Of a DNA stretch of 43,816 bases, positions 23,661 to 34,662 are shown one piece after another. The translations under genes and the position numbers were made by a program. Every line of letters starts with the position of its first letter. Positions within the stretch are counted from its first letter, which is position 1. Below the pieces are notes generated by a model. That model was not told where the DNA came from and ran no database searches. It worked only from the letters and a program-made list of their open reading frames with translations. Source of the stretch: DATKXO01 sp035528995 (GTDB lineage: Bacteria; Planctomycetota; Phycisphaerae; UBA1845); assembly GCA_035528995.1 (NCBI GenBank), contig DATKXO010000372.1, positions 1 to 43,816 of the forward strand. The letters run 5' to 3'.

Positions 23661-25286
23661 ATGCAGGCTGCAACTCCCAACGTCTGGTCAGGCCCGACTG
23701 ACAGGGTGGGGGCCCTGGATGCCTCCCGCCCCCGCGTTCCCCCGACGCGCCGCCGCAGCCTGCCGGCCATCGGCGCAATCGCGTTGATGTGTCTGTGCAC
23801 CTACGCGCCCACCATCCACCAGCGGGCCCACTACAGCGATGACTTTCCCAACCGGCTCGCCGTCGAGCAGAGCAACTGGTGGGGGGCCTGTCGGGAATAC
23901 TGGAGTTCCCACGGCCTGCTTCGTCCCCTGGGCCTTGCGGCCGTGCTGATCTGTCAGCAAGCCCTATGGGAGTACCCGATCGCTCAGCAGGCGGTCATGC
24001 TCGCTCTGTGTCTGACCCTGTGCCTCCTCGTGTATCTGTTCGCGCTGCGCGTGACCGGTGACTGGGGCGTTGCCCTGGCCGCCGGGGCGATCCTGGCGGC
24101 CTGGCCCTCGTACACGTCGATGGTGGTGTGGGTGGCGGGCGGGCTGGAGATGCTGCCCGCGTACTGCACCGCGCTGGCGGCCCTGCTGCTCTACCTGCGG
24201 TATCTCGGCTCGTCTCGGACCCGGTCGTGGTGGTTCGCATCTCTGGCGGTCTTTGCCGTCTCGGTGAACTTCCACGATCAACATCTGGGCACAGCCGCGG
24301 CCTTCTCGCTGTTGGCCTGCCTGGGCGGCCCGCCGGGCCGGCGGCTGCGCGTCACTCTGGGCACCGTCCCTTTCTGGCTGGTCGCCCTGACCGCGGGCCT
24401 GACCACCATGACCACCGCCCGCGGCACGGAACGCCCACTCGATCCGACCGTGACCAGCCTCGTCTCCAATCTCGGGGTGGTGCTGTGGTCCTTCTTCGAC
24501 ATGTCGGTCCTCGAGCCGTTCCGCCAATCGCTCTACGGCGCGGGGCCTCGGGAAAGCCTCAGCCGGATGGCGGCGGCCGATCCGATCCTCCTGATCGGTT
24601 GCTCGCTTCTGCTCGCGGCGGCCGTCGCCGCGACCGTCCACCTCCTGCGGCGACTTCCGCCCGCCTCGTCGAACGGGCGATCCCTGGCCGTACTGGCTGC
24701 GGTCGGCGCCGTCATCGTGCTGGCCGGCATGGGCATCATGGCCCTGCAGCAGGACGCCTCGATCAAGCCGCGGCACACCCTGGTCCCGGCGATCGGCCTG
24801 GCCATGGTCCTGGCGTCGGCGGTTGGCGTGTCGCGCGGCCCGCGCGCCCGCACCGTCAGCGCAGCGGTGCTGGGCTGTCTGCTGCTGGTGCTGTCGGTCT
24901 TTCAACTGGGATACGTGTACGAATGGACAACGCGGGCGCGCGTCACCGACCAAGTGCTGACCTCGCTCGATGAAGTCTACCCCGCCGCCTCCGAGGGCGA
25001 TCTGCTGGTCATCGACGGCGTCCGAAAGTACGGGCGGGGCTTCACCGATTCCTGGGGCGTGTCCGGCGCACTGAGCCTCCGCCGCGAGGTGCCCGTCCGC
25101 GTGGCCACCCTGGTGCGTCGTGACGGCGACCGGCTGTACGCCAACGCCGCCTGGGACCGGGTCTGGGAGATCGAACCCGCCGCCACTCGCTTCTTCCTAT
25201 GGCGCGAGGGCGAGGGCCGGCTTCTGCCCCTGACCTACGAGCAGTTCCTCGCCCGGCGTCCGGACCTGGCACCGCAGAGCCATTGA
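23661..25286 (+). CDS. Multi-pass membrane protein, GT-C glycosyltransferase-like
   Basis: This 541-residue integral membrane protein has about ten or eleven hydrophobic segments. The first extracytoplasmic loop has an acidic pair (HYSDDFPNRLAVEQ), the usual place of the catalytic acidic residues in GT-C enzymes that use polyprenyl-phosphate sugars. A soluble C-terminal part of about 120 residues begins after the last helix (YVYEWTTRARVTDQVL). The GT2 gene next door, of the type that makes polyprenyl-phosphate sugars, gives it a plausible donor. The frame is open from 23397, but ATG 23661 is preferred, where a basic N-terminus precedes the first helix. Specific function is unknown. Confidence 0.7.
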   Translation: MQAATPNVWSGPTDRVGALDASRPRVPPTRRRSLPAIGAIALMCLCTYAPTIHQRAHYSDDFPNRLAVEQSNWWGACREYWSSHGLLRPLGLAAVLICQQALWEYPIAQQAVMLALCLTLCLLVYLFALRVTGDWGVALAAGAILAAWPSYTSMVVWVAGGLEMLPAYCTALAALLLYLRYLGSSRTRSWWFASLAVFAVSVNFHDQHLGTAAAFSLLACLGGPPGRRLRVTLGTVPFWLVALTAGLTTMTTARGTERPLDPTVTSLVSNLGVVLWSFFDMSVLEPFRQSLYGAGPRESLSRMAAADPILLIGCSLLLAAAVAATVHLLRRLPPASSNGRSLAVLAAVGAVIVLAGMGIMALQQDASIKPRHTLVPAIGLAMVLASAVGVSRGPRARTVSAAVLGCLLLVLSVFQLGYVYEWTTRARVTDQVLTSLDEVYPAASEGDLLVIDGVRKYGRGFTDSWGVSGALSLRREVPVRVATLVRRDGDRLYANAAWDRVWEIEPAATRFFLWREGEGRLLPLTYEQFLARRPDLAPQSH

Positions 25287-25302
25287 CAGCGAGACACGAG
25301 TG

Positions 25303-26532
25303 ATGGATGTGACCGACAATCCGTTGAGCCAATCCTTGCCGCCCACAAGCCCGGCCGCCGACGCCGACGGCCCGCTGGTCAGCATCGTAGTCCCGGCCCG
25401 CGACGAGGCCGAGAACGTCCCGCTCCTCGTCGATCGTTTGCGCGACACCATCACACGGTTCACCGAGCGTTTCGAGATCATCTTCGTCTGCGACGGCTTC
25501 GATGACTCCACGGGTGAGGCGGTCGGCGAACTGCGTGCCGCCGACGGTCGGGTCAAGCTCCTGCGTCTGTCGCGCAGCTTCGGCCACCAGAACGCGTTGC
25601 TCGCGGGTCTGGACCACGCCTCGGGTCAGGTGGTCGTGACCATGGACGCGGACCAGCAGCACCCGCCCGAGACGGTGGCCGACCTGTTGCTCGAGTGGGA
25701 GAAGGGCTACGACGTGGTACACGCCATCCGTCGTCCCACCCGCCGGCAGGCCACGCTGATCCGCAAGTGCCGGAGCCTGGCCTACACCATGCTCCGACGG
25801 CTCTGCGAGGTGGACATCGTCCCGCAGTCCGCCGACTTCAAGCTCTACGACCGCAGCGCGGTGACGGCGTTGTGTCAGCTCCGTGAGCACGGCCGCTTCA
25901 ACCGCGGGTTGGCCCGCTGGATCGGGTTCCGCCACGCCGCGGTCCACTACGACGAGGCCCTGCGCCAGCGGGGTCGGCCGTCCTACTCGTTTGCCAGACG
26001 GCTGCTGTTGCTGATGAACGGCATCTTTTCGCTGTCGTCTCGACCGTTGCAGTACCTTGGCGTCGTCGGGCTGGGTCTCTCGGCCCTGTCCGGCCTCTAC
26101 CTCATGGTGATCCTGATCGGATGGGCCCTGGACGTGGAAGCCTACCGTCTCGTTGCCGGTTGGGCCTCGACCGTCGGCATCGTGCTGCTGGTGGGTGGCG
26201 TGCAACTGACCGGCCTGTGGCTGATGGGGCAGTACATCGCCCGCACCTACGACGAGGTCAAAGGACGCCCGTGTTACATCGTGGCCGACGCACAGGGCCT
26301 GCGCCTGCCTGCGTCGCCCGCCGGTGACGCCCGGCAACACGTTCTGCCGCGACGGGCCGATCGCGCCGCCCCTCCCGGGCGCGACCCTGCGGAGGACCGG
26401 GCCCAGAAGCTGCGCCGCATCCCTTCGCTGGTTGCCGATGAACTCCACCGGGCGGGCGCCCCGCTCGGCCAGTCCGTTCCTCCTTCGCCCGAGGCCGTCG
26501 AACGTGAACTGCAGACTTGCGACCATTCCTGA
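25303..26532 (+). CDS. GT2-family polyprenyl-phosphate glycosyltransferase (DPM1/GtrB/ArnC-like)
   Basis: This 409-residue enzyme has a GT-A domain: PARDEAENVPLLVDRL, then FGHQNALLAGLDHASG and the metal-binding D-x-D as TMDADQQHPPE. Two transmembrane helices follow (about 250-275 and 285-310), ending in the typical QYIARTYDEVKGRPCYIV. It should transfer a sugar from a nucleotide donor to undecaprenyl phosphate at the inner membrane. An additional 75-residue Ala/Arg/Pro-rich tail after YIV is unusual and may be disordered. Start is ATG 25303 or GTG 25300; the ribosome site is weak. It begins 16 bases after the GT-C-like gene and is probably in one operon with it. Confidence 0.9.
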   Translation: MDVTDNPLSQSLPPTSPAADADGPLVSIVVPARDEAENVPLLVDRLRDTITRFTERFEIIFVCDGFDDSTGEAVGELRAADGRVKLLRLSRSFGHQNALLAGLDHASGQVVVTMDADQQHPPETVADLLLEWEKGYDVVHAIRRPTRRQATLIRKCRSLAYTMLRRLCEVDIVPQSADFKLYDRSAVTALCQLREHGRFNRGLARWIGFRHAAVHYDEALRQRGRPSYSFARRLLLLMNGIFSLSSRPLQYLGVVGLGLSALSGLYLMVILIGWALDVEAYRLVAGWASTVGIVLLVGGVQLTGLWLMGQYIARTYDEVKGRPCYIVADAQGLRLPASPAGDARQHVLPRRADRAAPPGRDPAEDRAQKLRRIPSLVADELHRAGAPLGQSVPPSPEAVERELQTCDHS

Positions 26533-26548
26533 ACTCCGGGACGTCTCG

Positions 26549-27433
26549 ATGGGTCGTTGCCTGGCTTGTGGGGCGACGCGATCGCGACTCCTGCACCGCA
26601 TCGGGACTTTCTGGATCGTGCAGTGCCGGCACTGTCTGCTGGCCTGGTCGCGGGGCGCGCACCTCGACCCGGCATCGTTCTACGATCGGGATTACTTCGT
26701 CGGCACCGATCGCCCCAAGGGGTACGACGACTACCTCTCGATGGCCGCGGCCATGAGCCGAACGAACTCGGCCCGCATTCGCCGATTGCGCCGACTGACG
26801 CCCCAAGCGCGGACGCTGCTCGACGTCGGCTGCGGCCCCGGATTCTTCGTCCAACACGCCGGCGAGTCGGGACTGCACGCCCGCGGCCTGGAGGTCTCGA
26901 GATTCGCCGCCGACTACGGCCGTGAGCGCCTGGGCCTCGAGATCGTCAACGGACCGCTCGACAAAGCGCACCTGGACCGGCTCGACGGCACGTTCGATCT
27001 GATCACGCTGTGGGATGTGATCGAGCATCTGCCGGTCCCGGACGCGGCCTTGCGGCTCCTGGCCGACCGCCTGGCGCCCGGCGGCGTCCTGGCTCTCAGC
27101 ACGGGAGACATCGGCTCGCTGGCGGCCCGCCTCACCGGACCGCGGTGGCACCTGTTCAACCTCCCGGAGCACCTCTGGTTTTTCACCATTCCCGCGCTGC
27201 GACGCCTGCTGGCCCGGGTGGGCCTGACCACCTTGTGTGTCCAACGCGAGGTGTGCTGGTACACGGCCCGGTATCTGCTGGAGCGACTGTTGTTCTCATT
27301 CCGCCGCCGCCCGACGCCCATCCCCGCCGCCGCGCTGCTCGATCGCTTCAACCTCCCTTGCACCCTCCTCGACGTCGTGACCATCCACGCCCGCAAGCCG
27401 ATCGCAGAAGCGCCGGCGGTCGACAGCCGTTGA
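26549..27433 (+). CDS. Class I SAM methyltransferase with N-terminal zinc-ribbon motif
   Basis: This 294-residue protein has CLACG and CRHC pairs at its N-terminus (about residues 4-30), probably a zinc ribbon. A Rossmann methyltransferase follows: LLDVGCGPGFFVQHA is motif I, FDLITLWDVIEHLPVPDAAL is the motif IV/post-motif region, and LAPGGVLALSTGD is motif V/VI. This layout is that of the Methyltransf_23 group often found in surface-polysaccharide clusters, where sugars or lipids are methylated. It lies 16 bases after the GT2 gene, same strand. The target is unknown. The frame is open upstream to 26324 within the GT2 gene; ATG 26549 is chosen because the zinc-ribbon starts there. Confidence 0.87.
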   Translation: MGRCLACGATRSRLLHRIGTFWIVQCRHCLLAWSRGAHLDPASFYDRDYFVGTDRPKGYDDYLSMAAAMSRTNSARIRRLRRLTPQARTLLDVGCGPGFFVQHAGESGLHARGLEVSRFAADYGRERLGLEIVNGPLDKAHLDRLDGTFDLITLWDVIEHLPVPDAALRLLADRLAPGGVLALSTGDIGSLAARLTGPRWHLFNLPEHLWFFTIPALRRLLARVGLTTLCVQREVCWYTARYLLERLLFSFRRRPTPIPAAALLDRFNLPCTLLDVVTIHARKPIAEAPAVDSR

Positions 27434-27479
27434 CCGCGATACCGCGATCACGATCCACGCACGTCCGCTGTTCTGCTGT

Positions 27480-29177
27480 CTAGCGGTTGTTGATTGCGAG
27501 GTTACGAATCACCATCCCGACCGTGCGGTTGGCTGACAGGTCGGGATGACGCAGCAGGGCGACTCTCGCCCCGGCGGGCAGAATGCCGCTCAGCGCTTCC
27601 ACCTCCGACTCGAAGACGTGCAGCATCAGCGTCCCCCCGGCGCTGAGGTGTTCGGGCGCCTGGGCGATGAGCCGCCCGATGAGACCCAGGTGGAACCGCA
27701 GCACCGACCGCGGCATGGACCCGCCGCTGTTCTGCCGCACCCACGGAATGCGCCGCAGCAGGTTCTTGGCCACGTTGCTGGCGAAGTTGTCCGGCCGGAA
27801 GTTGTACGGCGGGTTGAAGGCGATCAGGTCGAACCGTCCCTCGACCGATTCGAGCAGGTCGCTGCGGTAGCACTCGAAACCAACCCCGTTGCCGGCTGCG
27901 TTGGTGACCGCGTTGCAGACCGCCGCATTAGACACATCCGCGGCCTCCACCTGATGCCCCGCTTTTGCCACGCAGATCGCCAGGATGCCGCTGCCCGTCC
28001 CCACGTCCAGCACCCGCTGTCCGGGCTGCACCTGCGAGATCACCAGTTGGGCAAACACCCGGGCGTCGCGATGGGCGGCCGACACCCACGGCGGACTCAC
28101 CACCACCGTCGCCTCGCACAATCGCCGTACCTCGACATTGATGTACGGCGTGTTCACCTCCGGCCGGTTGCGCCGACGCGCCTGCATCCAGCCCCCGAAG
28201 CTGGCCGGAGTCCAGCCTTCCTGGTGCAGGAAGTCGCGCAGCTCCGTAGAAGTCAGAGCCGCCAGTTCCCTGGCCCGTGCGGGAGTCGCGACGTATTCAC
28301 GCAGGTAGGCCGCGGGATACTCGGTGTCCCGCGAGTCCGGCGCGACAGTCGGATGCAACAGAATCTCGACGGCCCCGCGCCCGGCCGCTTCCAGACCGGC
28401 CGTGATCGTGCCGACGTCCATCCGCCCGGTGTAGTTCACCCCGACGAAGTGATCGGGCGTCGCCAGCTTGAACTCGCCCGCCGCGGTCGCGTTCGCCCGC
28501 GCGTAGTGGTTCAGCAGCACGTGCTTGACGTAGTTCGTGCTGATCAGCGGCTCGATCCTCTTGCGCCACGGTCCGGCCCGGTAGGCCGGCTCGCGAGCCA
28601 GCCTGACGCATTCGATCCCGTACTCCGCTGCCAGCCGGCAGGTGATGCGGAAGACCGCCGGAATCATGTGCACGTGCTGGTGCGAGTTGAGGTGATCCGG
28701 ACGCACGCCGTCACCGAGCACCTTCTCGATCTGCGCCCGCAGCTCGCGCTCGATCTGGATCAGGCCCGCCTCGGTCCCGGCCAGCTTGATCAACCAGCCG
28801 TATCCCGTGCGCTGTCGGCCGTCCGATCCCAGCAGCAGCGGCACCTCGTCGCGCGGAGCGACGCAGTCCGCCTCGTTCAGACACAGGTGCACCCCGACGC
28901 CGAGCTTCGGGCACGCCGGCAGCACCTCGTGAATCGCGTGCTCGTACGCGTAGCCGTTGGCCCGCAGGCACGTGCTGGTCAGGCAGCCTTGCTTGTGTGC
29001 CCGGCGAATCCCCTCGTTGAACGCGTACACCAGACCCAGGTCGTCCGCGTGAAGAATCACCGTGCGCCGCCCAGCCCCGATCAACACCGCGGCGCCATCT
29101 GCATCGGACGCGGCGGACCTCGGCCGCTCCCGGGCGGGGCCTTGGGCGGAGGGCGGGTTGTCCAGTACCGTCGTCAT
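27480..29177 (-). CDS. Fusion of YdjC/ChbG-like deacetylase and HemK-like methyltransferase
   Basis: This 565-residue two-domain protein is unusual. Residues about 38-325 form a YdjC/ChbG carbohydrate deacetylase: HADD (43-46) supplies the catalytic Asp and a metal ligand, VGVHLCLNEAD (H97) a conserved His, and NSHQHVH (164-170) metal-binding histidines. Residues about 345-565 are a Rossmann methyltransferase with DVGTGSG (391-397) and N-P-P-Y (455-458), the signature of enzymes that methylate amide or amine nitrogen. No frameshift or stop separates them. One idea is sequential deacetylation and N-methylation of an amino sugar. Start ATG 29177 has GGAAAT upstream. It converges on the preceding glycan genes. 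Confidence 0.88.
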   Translation of the reverse strand: MTTVLDNPPSAQGPARERPRSAASDADGAAVLIGAGRRTVILHADDLGLVYAFNEGIRRAHKQGCLTSTCLRANGYAYEHAIHEVLPACPKLGVGVHLCLNEADCVAPRDEVPLLLGSDGRQRTGYGWLIKLAGTEAGLIQIERELRAQIEKVLGDGVRPDHLNSHQHVHMIPAVFRITCRLAAEYGIECVRLAREPAYRAGPWRKRIEPLISTNYVKHVLLNHYARANATAAGEFKLATPDHFVGVNYTGRMDVGTITAGLEAAGRGAVEILLHPTVAPDSRDTEYPAAYLREYVATPARARELAALTSTELRDFLHQEGWTPASFGGWMQARRRNRPEVNTPYINVEVRRLCEATVVVSPPWVSAAHRDARVFAQLVISQVQPGQRVLDVGTGSGILAICVAKAGHQVEAADVSNAAVCNAVTNAAGNGVGFECYRSDLLESVEGRFDLIAFNPPYNFRPDNFASNVAKNLLRRIPWVRQNSGGSMPRSVLRFHLGLIGRLIAQAPEHLSAGGTLMLHVFESEVEALSGILPAGARVALLRHPDLSANRTVGMVIRNLAINNR

Positions 29178-29347
29178 GATATTTCCGGTGGTTTTATCGG
29201 CCACCGGCCGGCGCGCCGCGAGCTAGACTTGCGCCCGCATCCGGTTTGCCACCCCCGTGAACCGCTGGCGTGCCCCGGCCCGGCGTGTAGGATACGGCTC
29301 GAAGCAGGGCGGCTGGTCTTCCGTACCCGGGCAGGGCGACATCCGGC

Positions 29348-30907
29348 ATGGACGATACCCTCACCGCATTCGTCGAACGCATCGGGCCGTTTCCAAAGCG
29401 CACGGTCTGCTTCATAGGTCTGGGACCGGGCGACCCGGGGCTGCTGGCGGTCAAGGGGGCGGTCCGTCTACGCCAGGCCGACGTCGTCTTCTACGACTTC
29501 GGCTACCATCCCTCGGCCATCTGGAACCTGCTGGCACCCGATGCCGAGAGGGTCCCCGTTCCCGGGTGCGGCTCGAGCCCGACGCCGGCTCAGATCGCTG
29601 AGACCATCCGACCCCACGTCGAAGCCGGCCGTCGCGTCGTATACCTGACCGGCGGCAACCCGTTTGTCTTCGAGCGGGCCGACCAGGTGGCCCGGGCCCT
29701 TTCGGGTCTCGGCGTGGCGTTCGAGGTCGTTCCCGGCCTCACTGCGGCCCTGGCCGCCGCCGCATACGCTGGCGTTCCGCTCAGCGCGCACGGCACAACC
29801 GACGCGGTTTCCCTGGCGCCCGGCGCCTCCGACGACGAGCCGGATGCTGTCCCACCCGGCCTGCCCCCCCTGGCCCGCGGCGGAACCCTGGCCGTGTACG
29901 TCGGCGAGCGGAACCTGAACCGCATCTGCGACGCGCTGCGGACCGGCGGCCTCGAAGGCACCACACCGGCCGCGATCGTCGAGGACGCCACCCGCACCGG
30001 CCAACGCGTCCTCAGCGGCACGCTCGACACCATCGCCGCTCAGGCAGCCGACGCCGGCGTCACCTCGCCGGCCCTGTTTTTCTTCGGCCCCCGCGCCACC
30101 GTCCGGCCGGAGCTGAACTGGTTCGAGCGCCGCCCCCTGTTCGGGCAGCGAATCCTCGTGACGCGGCCCTGGCACCAGTCGGCCGTGCTGGCCGGCCGGC
30201 TCAGCGCCCTGGGCGCCGACGTCATCGAGGCCCCCACGGTGACGATCGAGCCGCCCTGCGACCATGGCCCGATGGATGACGCTCTGGGCCGCCTGCCCGA
30301 TTACCACTGGCTGATCCTGACCAGCGCCAACGGCGCGGACGCCCTGGCCGACCGGATGCGCCACTTGGGCCTCGACGCCCGGGCCCTGGCCGCCGTCCGC
30401 ATCGCCGCCATCGGTCCGGCCACGGCCGACCGTCTGCGGACTCTGTTTGTCGAGCCCGATCTAGTGCCCGACGAGTTCGTCGCCGAGTCGTTGGCACAGG
30501 CACTCGGCACAACTGACCTGACCGGCAAACGATGCCTCCTGCTCCGCTCGGACATCGCCCGCAAGACGCTGCCCGAAATGCTCGACGCCGCCGGCGCCCG
30601 TTGCGACGACATCCCCGCCTACCGCACGACCATTCCCGACAAACTGCCGGACGAGATCATCCGCGACCTAGCGGCCGGCGCGATCCAGTGGGCCACGTTT
30701 ACCAGCTCCTCGACCTTCGCCAACTTCGTGACTCTACTGGGTGACAGGGCCCCCACGGTCCTGCCAACGCTCAAGCTGGCCAGCATCGGCCCGATCACCT
30801 CCGGGACCATCCGGTCGGCCGGCTACGAGCCCACGGTCGAGGCCCAGACCTACACCGTGGAAGGTCTGGCCGATGCGATCGCGGAGTCCGGCACGTCGGC
30901 TCCTTGA
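29348..30907 (+). CDS. Fused uroporphyrinogen-III methyltransferase / synthase (CobA-HemD), CobA half divergent
   Basis: This 519-residue fusion protein combines two tetrapyrrole enzymes. The N-terminal half (about 17-255) has the SUMT fold with GLGPGDP (24-30), which binds SAM. The normally conserved GGDPF-x-FGRG is changed to GGNPFVFERAD (102-112) and the GIPLTHRG segment to GVPLSAHG (142-149). Methyltransferase activity may be reduced or altered. The C-terminal half (about 262-519) is HemD-like: GQRILVTRP, LILTSANGADAL, and FTSSSTFANF are its typical segments. HemD closes hydroxymethylbilane to uroporphyrinogen III, needed for heme, siroheme and cobalamin. The corrinoid operon in the window fits a need for this pathway. 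Start ATG 29348 has AGGGCGA upstream. Confidence 0.88.
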   Translation: MDDTLTAFVERIGPFPKRTVCFIGLGPGDPGLLAVKGAVRLRQADVVFYDFGYHPSAIWNLLAPDAERVPVPGCGSSPTPAQIAETIRPHVEAGRRVVYLTGGNPFVFERADQVARALSGLGVAFEVVPGLTAALAAAAYAGVPLSAHGTTDAVSLAPGASDDEPDAVPPGLPPLARGGTLAVYVGERNLNRICDALRTGGLEGTTPAAIVEDATRTGQRVLSGTLDTIAAQAADAGVTSPALFFFGPRATVRPELNWFERRPLFGQRILVTRPWHQSAVLAGRLSALGADVIEAPTVTIEPPCDHGPMDDALGRLPDYHWLILTSANGADALADRMRHLGLDARALAAVRIAAIGPATADRLRTLFVEPDLVPDEFVAESLAQALGTTDLTGKRCLLLRSDIARKTLPEMLDAAGARCDDIPAYRTTIPDKLPDEIIRDLAAGAIQWATFTSSSTFANFVTLLGDRAPTVLPTLKLASIGPITSGTIRSAGYEPTVEAQTYTVEGLADAIAESGTSAP

Positions 30908-31021
30908 CGCTTGGTCCCGCTGGTGACACGTCTGCCGCAGGCCCGTCCTGCCGGTCGCGACCGTCATTCACCCGCCGGACGTCTGCTGGGATTTCCGCGG
31001 TCACGCGTCTAACATGCCCGA

Positions 31022-31978
31022 ATGCTCGGGGACTTCGACAGGTTCGTTGGACCGGCCGCCGGTATCACCACGTCGCTGCTGTGGACGGGCACATCCCTGT
31101 GCTTCACGGCGGCGGGGAAGCGCATCGGGCCGACCATGGTCAACGGCACGCGAATCGCCCTGGCCATCGTCCTGCTGGGTCTCACCCACCGGTTCATGGC
31201 CGGCACCTGGATTCCCACCGCCTCGATCGGGCAGGTGACTTTCCTGGCTTTCTCGGGGATTGTCGGCCTGGCCATCGGCGACCAGGCGCTCTTTACCGCG
31301 TTCGTGAGCATCGGGCCGCGACTGGCCATGTTGATCATGGCCACCGCGCCCATCTTCGCCGCGTTCTTCGGCTGGCTCGCTCTGGGCGAGACGCTGCCGG
31401 ACGTCGCCTGGATCGGCATCGCCCTGACCATCGGCGGCGTGGGCTGGGTGGTGTTCGAACGACAACACGACGGGAGTGTCGTGCGCAATCCGCATCGGCT
31501 TCTGGGCGTCCTCTTCGCGTTCGTGGCCGCCGCCTGCCAGGCCGGCGGTCTGCTGCTCAGCAAGCAGGGCATGGGTCACGGCTGGTTGCCCGAGGACCAG
31601 CACATGACTCCCCAGGCGGCTACCTTCGTGCGTATGGTCTTCGCCGGATTGGGCGTGCTGCCCATCGTTCTGTTGCACGCACGCCGGCAGCGCAAGCGGC
31701 GGGCGGCCGGAATCCGACCCTTCCCGCCCGAAGCACGTCGGGCAGGGCTGATTTTGGCCGCCTGCGGCGCCGTAGTCGGGCCGTACCTCGGTGTATGGAT
31801 GTCACTGGTCGCGGCGGACCGGGCCGCAATGGGCGTCGCCCAGACACTCATGTCCCTCACGCCGGTCTTCATCCTGCCCTTCGCGGTCCTGGTCCACAAG
31901 GAGCGAATCAGCCCTCGAGCCGTGATCGGCGCCTTGATCGCCGTGGGCGGCTCCGCTCTGCTGTTCTTCAACGCATAG
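31022..31978 (+). CDS. EamA/DMT-superfamily transporter
   Basis: This 318-residue membrane protein has about ten transmembrane segments in two EamA repeats (roughly 10-145 and 165-315), linked by a short cytoplasmic loop. Marks include LALGETLPDVAWIGIALTIGGVG at the end of the first repeat (written in part: GETLPDVAWIG) and LVHKERISPRAVIGALIAVGG at the end of the second, both the E-x-(6-8)-G-x-x-L/I-I-x-x-G motif. It exports or imports small metabolites; the substrate is unknown. It stands alone between an upstream tetrapyrrole gene and a convergent amidase. No strong ribosome site precedes ATG 31022. Confidence 0.9.
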   Translation: MLGDFDRFVGPAAGITTSLLWTGTSLCFTAAGKRIGPTMVNGTRIALAIVLLGLTHRFMAGTWIPTASIGQVTFLAFSGIVGLAIGDQALFTAFVSIGPRLAMLIMATAPIFAAFFGWLALGETLPDVAWIGIALTIGGVGWVVFERQHDGSVVRNPHRLLGVLFAFVAAACQAGGLLLSKQGMGHGWLPEDQHMTPQAATFVRMVFAGLGVLPIVLLHARRQRKRRAAGIRPFPPEARRAGLILAACGAVVGPYLGVWMSLVAADRAAMGVAQTLMSLTPVFILPFAVLVHKERISPRAVIGALIAVGGSALLFFNA

Positions 31979-32029
31979 TCAGGATTGCGACCGGGCTCCA
32001 CAACCCGGAGGTGGAACGCTCTTGTTCGG

Positions 32030-32767
32030 CTATCGGCTGAAGTGATCCGCAATGCCATCCGTGATGGCCGCCGCGAGGTCGGCTTGGTAGGAGGGAATCG
32101 CCAGCCGGCGAGCCTCCGCATAGTTGCTCAGAAAACCACACTCGATCAGCACCGCCGGCCGGGAATGCCCCATCAGAACGCGAAACCCCGCGTCCTCGAC
32201 CCCACGACATTCGATCCCTGCGCGTTCGAGAGCCGACACGATGCTCTCCGCCGCGTGGACGCTCTGTCCGGAAGCGCCGCGGGCGATGTAGACCGTCGTC
32301 CCCGTGGCGCTGGCTCGTTGGGCGGAGTCGGCGTGAATGGACACGAACAGGTCGGCGCCATAGCGCTCGGCCAACGCCGCTCGTTCGTCCAGGCTGATGA
32401 AACGATCCGTGTTACGCGTAGTGACCACTCTGGCGCCGCGCTCCTCGAGCAGTTGGGCCAGGGTCATGGCGATGTCGAGGTTGACCGTCTTCTCCGCCTG
32501 AGGCCCGACGCCCTGCGCCCCGGGGTCCTTTCCGCCGTGCCCGGCGTCCACCACCACCGTCGCACCGCGAATACGGCGCAACTCCGGCTCACGCGGCAGA
32601 ACCGGCTCCGGTATCAGCCTCGGCCGAACCGGCCGCGCCGCAGGCGCCGGCGCCGGCCGCACCGCCCCGAACAACGGATCGGGCAACTCCCGAAGCACCC
32701 CGGGCGTCGCGCACCCGCCCACAAGGGCAGTGAACACAATCGCGCCGGTAATCAGCCTGGCTGTCAT
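32030..32767 (-). CDS. N-acetylmuramoyl-L-alanine amidase (Amidase_3), lipoprotein
   Basis: Zinc-dependent amidase that cuts the bond between MurNAc and the stem peptide of peptidoglycan. Zinc and catalytic residues are H77 (VDAGHGGKDPG), E92 (AEKTVNLDIA), H145 (SIHADS) and E209 (LIECGFLSN). The 245-residue product starts with a lipoprotein signal, lipid site C19 in LVGGC, and a Pro/Arg-rich linker to about residue 65. It would therefore be anchored in the envelope. ATG 32767 is preferred to an upstream codon at 32899 because the signal peptide begins there. A complete catalytic set argues for a real peptidoglycan hydrolase. Confidence 0.92.
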   Translation of the reverse strand: MTARLITGAIVFTALVGGCATPGVLRELPDPLFGAVRPAPAPAARPVRPRLIPEPVLPREPELRRIRGATVVVDAGHGGKDPGAQGVGPQAEKTVNLDIAMTLAQLLEERGARVVTTRNTDRFISLDERAALAERYGADLFVSIHADSAQRASATGTTVYIARGASGQSVHAAESIVSALERAGIECRGVEDAGFRVLMGHSRPAVLIECGFLSNYAEARRLAIPSYQADLAAAITDGIADHFSR

Positions 32768-32928
32768 GATCCCCCCGTTTCCTGCCCTGCGGGCCCGGTA
32801 TGCAGTGCATCGTATGTTTCGCGGTGCGGACCGGCAAGCCCGCTGCCGGTATCGTTGAGGGAACGCGCGGTCAGCGGTGTTCACGGGCCAGGCGGCCAAT
32901 GGCGTATCCCGCGCCGGATGAAATCACG

Positions 32929-34662
<1,734 letters not shown>

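Noticed and set aside
27546..29417. 623-codon forward frame opposite the YdjC fusion
   Set aside because: Antisense shadow; the sequence is Arg/Gln/Pro/His-rich and matches nothing, while the reverse frame has intact motifs of two families.
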